A DNA stretch of 64,000 nt from Zelopaecilomyces penicillatus. Its lineage: Eukaryota; Ascomycota; Sordariomycetes; Hypocreales; Pseudodiploosporaceae. The position numbers and the translations under genes are program-made. Position 1 is the stretch's first letter. Each line of letters starts with the position of its first letter. The notes under the pieces are model-generated. The model did no database searches. It was not told where the DNA came from and saw only the letters and a list, made by a program, of their open reading frames with translations. Of the stretch, positions 43,369-54,686 are shown in pieces. Location of the stretch: positions 1,488,001 through 1,552,000 of the forward strand of contig VCCP01000002.1 in the NCBI GenBank assembly GCA_005765155.1, read 5' to 3'.

Positions 43369-45138
43369 ATGAGTGGCGCTACAACACTCACACCTGTCCA
43401 CAATGTCGTGTACCAGGATGGCGCCATAACGTGGGAACAACCTACAGGAGAAAGTAGCGACGAGCAGGTGAAAGTGCGGATAGAGGAGCTCCTGTTCGCT
43501 GTGGAACTGCCGCGCTCTGCGAAGCGGAATGGCGGATACATTCTTTGCTGTCTGCGGGAGGATCCAGACAATCATGAGGTGCCATTTGAGCTGGTCGCCG
43601 TGATGGCCGACGAGATCCCCAGCGCGATCCGCGAAAGCGGCGGCGGCGACAACGGCTTTCGCCCACTCTGCATCGACAGACTGCCACCATATCTGCGTCC
43701 CATTGATGCAGGAGACGGCAGCGGCGGCATCGTCGATATCATCGTGTCCACCAAATCCGGCGTCGGCCTTGCCTTGAGGTTCTGGCAGATGGTGCTGCAG
43801 CCGCTATGGAACCTTCTTGATGAGGAGCTGAGCCCGCCGCTACCGTCATCAGCAAATAATGCCCACAACAGCAGCAAAGGCGCTCGCCAAGTGCACATCA
43901 CACAACATGCGCAGAGTGTCCGAGAATTTGCCCGTGGACTGGGGGCTCCTGTTGGCGACGACGACAGCGGAGACGATTCGCTTCGGGAACGCCCCAAGTC
44001 GAGAACGATCGTCCTACTGAGCGGGGATGGTGGCGTTGTCGATCTCCTCAACGGGCAACTTCCTGATCCTCATCCCACGGGGGGTAATAATAGCTCTTCG
44101 CTTCACCAACAAAAGGATGCAGAGCCACCTTTGCTGGCCCTCCTCCCGCTAGGCACCGGCAACGCCCTGTTTCACTCTCTGCATAAACCCGTGTGGTTCG
44201 ATAATGGCGACGGTGAGGGCAAGGGTCCAGCATCGCCGTTGGTTCTAGGGCTTCGTACGCTCTTTGGGGGTACGCCCGCTGATCTGCCCGTCTTTCGTGC
44301 AACGTTCTCTCCGGGGTCGCGCATCGTCGAGTTCACTGGGGGTGGTGAAGAGCCCATAAGTAGCGATGAAGCAGGTGTGCAGGGACAAGAGCAAGAGCAA
44401 GAACATGAGAGTGAGAATGGGGGTAAGGATCAGGGCGGCAACGTGCAGGTTTCGAGGCATGAGACGGCCGTGTCGCACCTATATGGTGCTGTCGTGGCCA
44501 GCTACGGCTTCCACGCGAGCATCGTGTACGAGAGCGACACGCCCGAGTATCGCGTGCACGGCGACAAGCGTTTCGGCATGGTTGCACAAGAGCTGCTGCG
44601 CGAGTCGCACCACTACGCTGCCCGTGTAGAGATTCGCCGCCGACATCGCCATGCCTCAGTTGGCGTTGATGATGATGATGATGATGATGATGTTGATGCT
44701 GACGATAACAATGAGAATGACAGCACGGGCTCACTCCTCTTTGAAGCCCTACCACGCAACACCCACGCCTACATCCTAGCCACGCTCCTCTCCAACCTTG
44801 AACGCACTTTCACCATCTCCCCAGCTAGCAGACCACTGGACGGCAAGCTACGCCTCGTCCACTTCGGCCCTGTAGGCGGCGAGCGAGCCATGGAGGTCAT
44901 GAATGGCGCCTACGCTGGTGGTACGCACGTAGGGATGAAGTGGGATGACGGCGAGGCCGTTGGTTATGAAGAGGTGGAGGAGTTGAGGATCACGACGCTA
45001 GAGGAGGATGAGAGGTGGCGCAAGGTGTGTATCGACGGCACGATTATTGATATTCCAAAGGGGGGTTCTGTGGAGGTGAGGGTGGAGGATAGGGGACCGT
45101 TTCGAGTTTTGGTGGATTCACGTGTTCTTCTTGCATAG
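43369..45138 (+). CDS. Diacylglycerol/sphingoid-base kinase-like protein
   Basis: Single exon, 589 aa. The lipid-kinase nucleotide-binding signature is visible: TIVLLSGDGGVVDLLNG (GDGG at about 219-222) and, after a loop, LLPLGTGNALFHSLHKP (about 258-274), the GTGNA motif of the DAGK/sphingosine kinase fold. Upstream, GVGLALRFWQMVLQPLW takes the place of the usual N-terminal GKG-type segment. A Glu/Gln-rich insert (about 328-355) and an Asp-rich microsatellite-encoded run (about 429-445) interrupt the C-terminal lobe; LPRNTHAYILATLLSNLERTF and the final strands follow. It probably phosphorylates a lipid (sphingoid base or diacylglycerol), but substrate cannot be read from sequence and the deviations make activity unproven. 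It ends 93 bp from the convergent ABC-F gene. Confidence 0.75.
   Translation: MSGATTLTPVHNVVYQDGAITWEQPTGESSDEQVKVRIEELLFAVELPRSAKRNGGYILCCLREDPDNHEVPFELVAVMADEIPSAIRESGGGDNGFRPLCIDRLPPYLRPIDAGDGSGGIVDIIVSTKSGVGLALRFWQMVLQPLWNLLDEELSPPLPSSANNAHNSSKGARQVHITQHAQSVREFARGLGAPVGDDDSGDDSLRERPKSRTIVLLSGDGGVVDLLNGQLPDPHPTGGNNSSSLHQQKDAEPPLLALLPLGTGNALFHSLHKPVWFDNGDGEGKGPASPLVLGLRTLFGGTPADLPVFRATFSPGSRIVEFTGGGEEPISSDEAGVQGQEQEQEHESENGGKDQGGNVQVSRHETAVSHLYGAVVASYGFHASIVYESDTPEYRVHGDKRFGMVAQELLRESHHYAARVEIRRRHRHASVGVDDDDDDDDVDADDNNENDSTGSLLFEALPRNTHAYILATLLSNLERTFTISPASRPLDGKLRLVHFGPVGGERAMEVMNGAYAGGTHVGMKWDDGEAVGYEEVEELRITTLEEDERWRKVCIDGTIIDIPKGGSVEVRVEDRGPFRVLVDSRVLLA
44666..44700. repeat. In-frame (GAT)n microsatellite
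   Basis: A run of GAT codons, broken by GTT and GCT, encodes consecutive Asp residues inside the lipid-kinase-like gene. Length changes would add or remove single Asp residues without shifting frame. Confidence 0.85.
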
Positions 45139-45231
45139 GGAGCGAGGGTATGGTGGTTTCTAGATAGACAAAAATGGTCCCCATCTTTGATGTGTGTTTT
45201 ACTAAACAGGATGTTCCATGTATTGATAGAA

Positions 45232-47744
45232 TTACTGCTTTGCCAGCAGTTTCTTCACCCTCTTCTCCACAGTATCCTCAAACCCTTGAACACCATTCTT
45301 CAAGACCTCCAAGTTACCCCCTTTCAGCCGATATACAACCCTCCTCCTCATAATCTCATCCTCCTGCTCGCTCTCATCACTACCCTCCTCATCCTCATCC
45401 ACCTGTCCCTCAATCGCGCCACGCATAAACCACCGGTCGTGACTAACCAGCACAACAGCGCCTTCCCAGTCACTCAGAGCCTCGCGAAGCGCAGTGACAG
45501 TCTCATAGTCGAGATGTGTAGTAACTTCATCGAGGATAAGGCACTGCGGGTGTTTCCAGAAAAGACGGGCTAGTTCGCAGCGCACGAGCTGGCCACCAGA
45601 GAGCTTGGCGATGGGAACCTCGGCGGCGAGACGACCAGGGAGACCAAGCTGGCCGAGGAGACCCCGGATCTCACCTTCACTCATCGCACCGTCGACTTCG
45701 CGCGTGAGGAGTGCGAGAGCGGTGATGCCTTCTTCTTCTCGGCCGATGGCTTGCAGAGCCTCGACGGCGTGTTGGGAGTAGTATCCCATTCGAAGTCGAG
45801 GATGTGTTGTCATTGTTCCTGTTTTGGGACGGGTTTCTTCAACGAGAAGCTTGATTAGAGTAGATTTACCTGCTCCATTGAGGCCGAGGATGCCTATTCG
45901 GTCCCCCATGCCAACAGACAGTGTAATGTCCTGAATGATGACGGGGGTTTTAGGCGAATACCGGTATGATGCCTTTTCGAGAGAGATGAGCGCACCGGGA
46001 AACCTCAGGTCTGGCGGCTCTGGTAGTGAAATAACCACCGGCCGCTGCTCTGGAGGAATGTCCACACTCTCTCGAGCATTAGCATGCCAGCCTGCCATAT
46101 CACGATTAAGTTTGAAGCGGCCTCCTTTTGCATTGACTTGCATTCCCCAGCGATCATCGAGCTTCTTTTGCCTAGACTTGGCCTGGCGAATCTTGTTCTG
46201 GTCGTCGTTGGCTTTGCCGGCCTTCATGTTCTGCGCAATTGTTTTTTCTATGTGGGCCTTTTGCTTATCCTGTGCGTCCTTCATCTTAACTAGCCACTGC
46301 TTTCGTTCGGACTGGGACGCTTCAAAAGTGGGTAGATCGCCGTGGAAGTAAGTGAGCTCTTTATCTTTCAAGATGAGGAGGTCAGTGCAAAGGGAGATGA
46401 AGTCGCGGTCGTGAGAAACGAGAATCAGGGTGGGTGGCTTTTCCGTGTCTTCCAGTCCCTGTAGATATCGCTGGAGCCAAATGATGCCTAGTAAGTCCAA
46501 AAAGTTCGTGGGCTCATCAAGAATGAGAATGTCAGCTTCCTGGAGTAAGGCGGAGGCTAATGATGCCCGCATGTGCCAGCCTCCTGATAAGCTGTTCAAG
46601 GGCTTCGCCATATAGGCCTCGGAAAAGCCCAAGCCGGTCAAGATTGTCCGTGCCTGGATTTCTATCTGTGCGAGGCGTGTGGGCTCAACTTGAAGATGCA
46701 AATCTGCGAGCATGTCGGCTGCTTCTTGAGTTTCTGTTTGAAGCATTTCCGGTGAGACTTCATCGTCGGGTTGCTCTAACCTAAATGATAGGTATTTGTA
46801 TTAGACCGGCTGAATATCATGGAAAGGGGTACGAGAAAATATCTCTAGTTCAGGGGGGGGGTTCTTACAGTGTGGTTGACTCTGCAACAACTTTCTCAAA
46901 TGCAACAAGAGCCTTCCGGGCTTGCATGCCGCGGGTCCCGCTTCTCAGTCGAGCCTCTTTGTCAAGGAGGAAGAGCTGTTTTTGCAGTTTTTCATGCTTG
47001 AGACTTCTCACAGCTCGCACAGGGGCGTATGGGTCGGTACCATTGACACATTCGGAGAGGGCTAAAGATAGTTTCCATATCAACGTGGGCTGTCACATAG
47101 CGACGGACAGCTAAAATAGAAAAGTTGGGAATTTGTCTCAAAATTTACCTCTTATTTCTTGCTCAACTGTGCTACGGGCCGTAGCTCTCTCAATCACCTC
47201 TTGCAGAACCGTTGGTGACGAACTCTTGCCGTCCTTTGCCTTGCCATCATCGCTAGAGTCGGCGAGCTTGGTCTGCTGAAGGAGAGCAATCCTAGAGCCT
47301 TCGGGAATGCCTGGAATCAACTTGTCGGCGATTGCTTTCAGTAATGCTTCAAGCATCAGACCATTGGTTAGTGAAATAGGATCTTGCCGCAGCGTCATGT
47401 TTGTTTGCGAGTCTCACTTGACTTTCCCGTCCCGTTACGCCCAATAAGAGCATATCGTTGGCCCTCCTTCAGCCTCAACTTGGCATTGGAGAGGATCTCA
47501 ACGCCCTCGGCTTTGCCCTTGCCCTTGACCTTGCCAGCATTCGGCTTCTCACCAGAAGTAACGGTGATGCCAACGCCTTCAATGTCGAGCTGCAAGAAGT
47601 ATGCCGGGTCAACATGGATACTTGAATAGGGGTAGGATAATAGAGGGACTTTACCTCACGATAGTTGGCGGAATCAATTTGAAAGCGGGTTTGCTTGGAG
47701 GTGCAGAGGATGGTAGCCACTGACTCGGCTGCCATTGATGTCAT
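45232..47744 (-). CDS. ABC-F family ATPase (ribosome-associated type)
   Basis: Model (minus): exons 47,744-47,655, 47,589-47,418, 47,346-47,149, 47,061-46,869 and 46,780-45,232 (733 aa). There are two ATPase domains and no membrane segment. Domain 1: Walker A GRNGTGKST (80-88, split by intron 2 exactly at Ser/Thr), signature LSGGW (282-286), Walker B ILILDEPTN (Asp306-Glu307). The Lys/Gln-rich linker (about 376-440) is the tRNA-interacting extension of ABC-F proteins. Domain 2: Walker A GLNGAGKST, signature LSGGQ (611-615), and LDEVTTHLD in place of the usual DEPTNHLD, retaining the catalytic Glu636. ABC-F proteins bind ribosomes and act in translation or ribosome assembly. It is distinct from Gcn20, New1 and eEF3 by its short N terminus. 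The signature of domain 1 ends in Trp rather than Gln, a common ABC-F variation. Confidence 0.88.
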
Positions 47745-48944
47745 TTTGGCGGATTTTAGAATGCGATTGGATGGTGGAAGTGAGGGGTCTGATGTAGTTG
47801 AAAAGGCGAGGCCGTATATGAGTAACTCTGTAGAAGAGTAATCGCCTGAAGAGTTTGTGGTTTGCCTTGCTTGAGGCCCAGCTGGGGGCGGATGGAAGCT
47901 ATTTAAAGTCGATTTGGAGGCTTTACAAGGGGAAATTGATGGACGAGTGAGGGTTCCTGTGTTGACGATGATTTCAGATTGGATCTGGTATGGATCGAAC
48001 CTGTTAAGCACCTGGGTGTGGGTCTGAGTGCATAGGGGGGTTACAGCGTGTAAGGTCACTGTACGGCATCTAGGGTGCTGTACATCGACTGTATCAAGAC
48101 ATCACACCTTGGGCCATACAACATACAACTCATCAAACCCTTAATGCACGACTCAACTTGCCACTTCTAGTCACCTACAGCATGTCTCTAACATCTCCCA
48201 GGGAGAATATACAGGGATGACTGACTGCCAAGGAACATTGTGAAGTTGTGAGTCCATCGGCAAGAAATTTGCACTGATGAGTCGACATTCAGCTCGAATT
48301 GGCAGCCAAGCCCTGTAGATCTCACTGTACCGCTCTACTGTCTTGTCCAGTCCACTCACTGAAATACAGCACTGTTACCACACAATGCGGAATGGAATGA
48401 CCCGCGTTCCAGGGGCAAAACACCAAGAGCTGACTCTTTGCACAGGCCCAGGTGACTCACGCCGAATAGCTCGGCAAATGCGGGGACAACGGAAAGCGAG
48501 CGATTGGGCCATTTGGACGAGGATACAAATTAATGGTTGCAGAACGAGACAGCCAATCCAATTGATGTTTGAGTCTCAAATGGAAAAGAAATAGAATAAA
48601 CAAAACTTGCCAGCGTGCCAAAGGGGAGTACCAGTGTTCGTGCAAGTAAACACCACATCTTAGATCTTCTCCTACAATCCATGCCAAGACCTATTTAAAA
48701 CGTCCTAAACCACAACCTCATAATCAATAGCCTCTCGCATTAACCCAATAAAGCCAACAGCCTGGTCCTGTTCCCCCTAGTTTGTCAGCCGCAATATCCG
48801 CTCCCGCTCCTCTATAAAGCCAGCGCAACCCCCAATCGCGCCATCATCCTCCGTTTTCCTTCTTACACCAAATCGCTCACTACCTACAAAACTCTACTTA
48901 GTTTCTATTGCCTGTATACCTTTTATCATACATCCTACGCTGCC
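47745..48944. promoter_or_regulatory. 1.2 kb divergent promoter of the ABC-F and ABCC genes
   Basis: The starts at 47,744 (-) and 48,945 (+) face away from each other. On the ABCC side TATAAA at 48,813-48,818 lies 127 bp before the ATG and is followed by a C/T-rich leader. No gene inside is supported. Confidence 0.55.
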
Positions 48945-51900
48945 ATGAACACCTCCGCGCCTCTCTGCGCTCCCTCTGCAGACGCTGCCTTCGGGCCCGT
49001 CGTCGACCTTGCCTGTCGCGATGGCTTCGATTTCACCCTCCTGTTTGAACAGTCCATATTTGTCATCTTGCCTGCGTCTCTGCTTCTTCTGGCTGCGCCG
49101 CTGCGTCTTGCGCGTCTGGCTAAGTTGCCTGTACAGGTCGCTGGCGATAAGCTGCGATTTGCAAAACTAGTGAGTCTTACGTTCCGTGCCCAAATGCGCT
49201 GGTGACATGTAAACTTTGTCATCCTGTGTCCACAACCACCACAAGCATTATTGACCAAATGTCTCCTTGTTTTTTTCTTTTTTTTCCAACAGATCGTAGC
49301 TGGTGCTCTTGCTGTGCTCCAGCTCTCCTTGGTAGGTCTCTGGGCAACCCGTGATGGGCCCGCTCGTTTAGACAGTATATCTCTCGCTGCTGCATGTGTG
49401 TCCTTTGCCTCCACCTTGATGTCGTGTGCCCTCTCGTATGCCGAACACGCGCGGTCGCCGCGTCCATCTCTGTTGCTGAATGTGTTTTTGCTCGTGGCGC
49501 TGCTACTTGACGCTGCCACTCTACGGACTGTATGGCTTCTGTCCCCATCCTCCGTCGGCCGGCCCATTCAAGCCGTCCTTTCGGCCTGCTTTGTCCTCCG
49601 AGCCGCACTTGTCGTGCTTGAGGCCCGGGAGAAGGCGGGTCATCTGATCGTCGGCCCTCTGCGGCACGTGTATGCCCCGGAGGAAACTGCTGGGCTGTAT
49701 GGACGGGCCGTGCTTGCATGGGTGGCCCCACTACTCCGGACCGGCTTCCGGAGGCTGCTCCGGCCAGCGGATCTATTTATGCTTGATGCGGAAATGGGCG
49801 CCGGCAAACTCAGCGACAAGTTCTGGTCCAATTGGAATAAAGGTTCGCGCAAATTAACCCCTTCGTAGAGAATTATTCTCATTTTCACAACCCAATAACC
49901 AATAACCAATAGCTCCCCTCACTTGGTATTATTGCAATGATTTGGAGTCTGTGAGCTAAGAAAAATCGTTCCCAGCCACTCCCACAGCAATGAAACATAA
50001 GCACCGGCTCATTCTGTGCTGCATCGTCACCCTCCAACGCGCTCTCATCGCCGTCATCGTTCCACGACTCGCACTCCTGGCTTTCACAATCTGCCAGCCT
50101 CTCTTACTCAGCCGTTTCCTCAATTTTCTCGATGACCCCTCGCAATCAGTTCAGATCGGCCATGGCCTCATTGGTGCGTATGGCCTCGTTTATTTTGGGA
50201 TCGCCGCCACCCAGGCGCTTTACTGGCATCAGAACGGCCGATCCGTCACGATGATGCGCGGTGTTTTGGTCTCTGCTATTTTCTCAAAAACAACCGAGAT
50301 GAGTATTACCGCTGCGGACGACTCTGCTGCTTTGACACTCATGTCTTCTGATGTAAGTGAAGAAGCAAAAAAGAAAAAGAAAAAAGAAATCCCACTTTCT
50401 TTGGATTTCGCTATGACTTTATGCTAAATATGTATCAGGTGGACGTCATTGTTCGTGCTATGAGGCAGATCCACGAATTTTGGGCCAATATCATCCAGAT
50501 CGCCATCGGGACATGGCTTCTGAGCGACAAAATAGGCTACGCAGCCGCCGGTCCCATGATCGTGTCCTTTATCGCTCTCATAGGCACTGTTTTCGTCTCT
50601 CCTCTGGCGAAAAAATATCAAGTGAGCTGGCTTGAAAAGACCCAAAAGAGAGTTGGTAAGTATTACTACAATTCCGCCCCCATAATCTACATCTAATCAG
50701 AAATCCATCATTTCCATCACTAAACATGGCCTTTACTCCATTTAGGGATCACATCGGCCATGATCGGACATATTAAGAGTATCAAAATGGCAGGTCTTTC
50801 ACAGAAGCTCTCCGATGCCATCACCGCCCTCCGAATCGAAGAAATTGCCACTTCTCGGCCATTCCGCATCATTGGCGCAATCACCTCTTCTATTGCCCAA
50901 GTACCTCTGCTGCTCTCACCCGTCGTTGCTTTTGCCATGTTTCAAGGTGTGGCCGCTCGCACGGGCGATGTACTAGATGCTAACCGTTTGTTCGCCGCCC
51001 TTGCGTTGATTGTCCTGCTCGCGCAACCTCTGTTTTGGATGTTTGAGGTCGTCTTGGATCTTAGTGCAGCTTTTGGAGCATTGGAACGTATCCAACAGTT
51101 TCTTACGGAGCCTCCGCGAGTTGAATATCGAGAGATGAATTCGTCTTCAAACTTTGGATTGTTACCGTTCGAAAACCAGCAGTCCATCCAAATGGATAAT
51201 TTGGAACTAAATAATTCTAGTAATGCTCCAATGGCAATCCAAACATCCATTCCTGCCATCAAGGTCAACGGGGCAAGTTTTGGTTGGTCTCCTAATCATC
51301 ACGTTCTGAGCGATGTTAGCTTCACTCTCAATCGAGGCCAACTTGCAGTTCTTTTAGGACCCGTTGCTTCCGGGAAGAGCACCCTCTTAAAAGGCTTACT
51401 AGGCGAAGTCCCCCATGCCACTGGAAGCATAGCATTGGGGAGCAGCCGTCTATCTTGGTGTGATCAAAACCCCTGGATTCTGGTAACTTCCCTGCTCACT
51501 TCGCTCCTCAATCAAAATCAGCAAACTAACGTCTTTTTGAACAGAATCAATCTCTCCGTGATAATATCGTCGGACAGTCTCACTTTGACCAAACTTTATA
51601 CGCTCAAGTCACAAAGGCATGCGAGCTAGAGGAAGACTTTCGACAGCTCTCTCATGGGGATATGACAGTCGTGGGGAGTAAAGGTCTTGCTCTTAGCGGC
51701 GGACAAAAACAACGAGTGGTAAGCTTTTATCTTCTGGTTTCCCCTGAGGCGAACAATTTGCAGAAATAATGCATTGTGAATCTGTGGTTAACTTATTTAC
51801 AAAAAGGCATTGGCGAGAGCTATATACTCTCGGCCGCACATTGCACTTTTTGATGATATATTCAGTGGCTTAGACAATTCCACTGCTCGCGTAGTCTTCA

Positions 51901-54581
51901 AAAGTCTATTTCAGGAAAATGGATTGCTGAAGCAATGGGGAACAACTGTCTTATTATCCACTCATTCCGGTTGGTCATCTTTCCCCTCCCCTTGTCTAGA
52001 TATAATTCCTTTTGTGCTCTGACGCCTAATATTTCACAGCATACGTTCTTTCTTCCGCCGATTTCATCATCACACTCGGTCGTGACGGCAAAATCTCTGA
52101 GCAGGGCACCCTCGAACACCTCAGCACCGCTGGTGGCTACGTCCAACATTACATGGCAAACAAAGCTGAGAGCAGTGGGATTTCTCTCAACAGTGAGAAA
52201 GCAACTCCAGAAATAGCAATAGATGGCAGTTCAGCCAGTGCGCAATACAAAGCCAAGCAGATCGGCACCAAGGACGACAAACGACGCCAGGTTGGCGACT
52301 CAACAGTTTATCGCTACTACTTTGGCAGCATCGGCAAAGTGTTCCTCCTCACCTTACTGGCTCTCGAAGTTGGATGGGCATTTTTGGAGAGTTTTCCCAG
52401 TACGTATTTTATAATTGTCTTGGTTCTCCAGCTATTCATGTTCACCTATAAGACCTCTACGATTATCTTGTAAGCTAATTGCAGCTGGCCACAAAAGCTG
52501 TGTGGCTCAAGTTCTGGGCCGACGCCAATAACAACGGCACAAACCAGAAGCCTGCATACTATCTCGGCGTTTACACTGCTCTACAAATCGCTGGTGTCTT
52601 GTGGTTTGCAGTGCTCATCTGGTACGATTAACCCCAACACCGCCGTTTCTATATTCTAGTCATGCAAAGGGCAAAAGCTGATACATGCAGGTTTGTACTC
52701 GTTGTTGTGGCCGCGAAATCAGGGAAATCTCTTCATCTGAGACTTCTTCGAGCTGTTGTAGGGTAAGCTTTTGTCATATAGGAGAGAGGTATACTGCGTA
52801 TTCACAAGAAGCTTCAGAGCACCGCTATCTTTATTTACAACAACCGATCTTGGTGAAATTACAACGAGGCACGTTATATCCTTACATTTCTAGTTCACAT
52901 TTGATCAATCGTAATCACTAATACACCTGCAGATTTTCCCAAGATATCGGAATACTAGACAACAGTCTGCCACTTGCGCTCGTCGTGACACTTGCAAGTT
53001 CGTAACTCCAACCCCTTCTCTTCCCAACTACTCTTTATCTCACGCTTGCAAATCGTTGCCCATATATAGGTTTCTTCGGCGTCATTGCCAAGGCCGGTCT
53101 CCTCACCGCATCTGCCTACTACGTTGCCATCAGCTTCCCATTCCTCGGTGCTCTGTACTTCTATCTTCAGAGGGGATATTTGCGCACTTCAAGACAACTT
53201 CGCCTCCTCGATCTGGAAGAGAAAGCCCCCGTCTATACACAATTCATGGAAACTCTGGCTGGACTAGTGACCGTGCGGGCATTCGGCTGGTCTGGCGCCA
53301 TAATTCATCAGAACTACAAGCTCGTAGACCGTTCTCAGCGGCCATTCTACCTCCTCATCATGGTGCAACGCTGGCTCGTTCTCGTGCTAGATCTCACTAC
53401 CACAGCGCTTGCTCTACTCATAGTCGGTTTCGCAGTCCATCTACGCGGATCCGTATCTGTTAGTCTTACCGGCGTTTCGCTTATGCAGCTGATATCTCTA
53501 AGCGAGACACTCAACATGCTGATTCAATTCTGGACTTCTATCGAGACTTCCATCGGAGCCGTCGCTCGCATCAAGCAGTTCTCAGAAGAGACAGCCAGAG
53601 AAGATTTGCCAGGCGAAGACTATCAGCCTCCTGCTGCCTGGCCAGACCTAGGACATGTAGTTGTTTCTAACTTAACAGCCTCTTACGGAGCGAGTGGCAG
53701 TGATACAAAGGCGCTTGATGGGGTTACCCTAGAGTTGAAACCGGGAGAAAAAGTAGGCATCTGTGGTCGCACAGGAAGGTATGGGAAACTAGGAAAATCT
53801 GCTTACAATTGCAATCTTTGGCGCTCTAGTGTTATTTTGCTAATAATCGGTTGCGAACGCAGTGGAAAGTCATCACTCTTTCTCTCATTCCTTGGTCTTC
53901 TCGATCCCAGCTCTGGCGACGTTACGATAGACTCAATACCCCTATTTTGTCTTCCTCGCCAAACTATTCGAACCAGACTCATCACCGTGAGCCAAGACCA
54001 GTTCTTCCTTCCTGGTACCGTTCGCGAGAACATTGACCCTTTCAACTCCTTCTCGGACGATGCAATAATCGACACTTTGGCTGCCGTCGGCTTATGGGAT
54101 ACAATCGAGAGACGAGGTGGGCTTAGCATAGCCCTTGATGCCGATACACTGAGTCATGGGCAGAAACAGCTGTTTTTCCTGGGACGAGCGGTGTTGAGAA
54201 AGTCATCCGGCAGACTTGTGCTTCTTGATGAAGCTTCCAGCAGGTAGGCTGGTCCACTACGGAGGCTACAACCCTCCTTCTCGATTGAAGCAAAACCTGT
54301 CGCTAACTAGAAACAATAGCCTGGACCGGGAGACAGAAGTAATTGTTTGCGAGGTCATCAAGGCACATTTCAAAGAGCACACAGTGATCTCCATTGCACA
54401 TCGGTTGGACACCATCATTGACTTTGACCGTGTCGTTGTTCTTGAAAAGGGGCGAATTATTGAAACAGGACATCCCAAGATGCTTCTTCAAGACCCCGGT
54501 AGCAAGTTCAAAGCACTGTGGAAGTCTGAAGACTACAATTCTACCAAAATCTGGATGGAAAATGTTGTTGGTAGTCTATAG
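48945..54581 (+). CDS. ABCC (MRP-type) full-size ABC transporter
   Basis: Model, 15 exons: 48,945-49,169; 49,293-49,842; 49,988-50,352; 50,439-50,655; 50,746-51,482; 51,545-51,718; 51,807-51,969; 52,040-52,399; 52,498-52,621; 52,691-52,762; 52,818-52,868; 52,933-52,997; 53,070-53,778; 53,863-54,243; 54,320-54,581 (1,484 aa). The N-terminal CRDGFDFTLLFEQ region begins the extra TMD0 of fungal ABCC proteins; two membrane domains follow. NBD1: Walker A GPVASGKS (657-664), signature LSGGQKQR (748-755), Walker B ALFDD (Asp772), with Asp773 where the catalytic Glu usually sits, as in many ABCC NBD1s. NBD2: Walker A GRTGSGKS (1267-1274), signature LSHGQ, Walker B LLDEA (Glu1394), switch His in ISIAHR. 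It probably exports drugs, conjugates or metabolites. Intron 11 appears to be GC-AG, and introns 2, 7 and 12 have weak GTTNG donors. Confidence 0.9.
52869..52932 (+). other. Probable GC-AG intron in the ABCC gene
   Basis: The only junction that restores the conserved ITTRFSQD sequence of ABCC transporters joins AG at 52,868 to A at 52,933. This makes a 64-bp intron starting GCACGT and ending CAG. The nearby GT (52,873) gives the wrong phase. Confidence 0.65.
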
Positions 54582-54686
54582 AGCATGGCATCATGTCTGG
54601 GATAAGCCCTCTGCTAATACAACTGCTGCTAGAGGAAATCGTCGGTTTCAATTCATCAAGTCCATTCATTCAATGCTATTAGTCAT
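54582..54686. other. Short convergent 3' flank
   Basis: 105 bp between the ABCC stop and the stop of the leftward gene at 54,687. The transcripts probably overlap at their 3' ends. Confidence 0.6.

Noticed and set aside
48935..49731. Long minus-strand frames of 170 and 210 codons
   Set aside because: They lie antisense to the first exons of the ABCC gene, whose frame is supported by family motifs.
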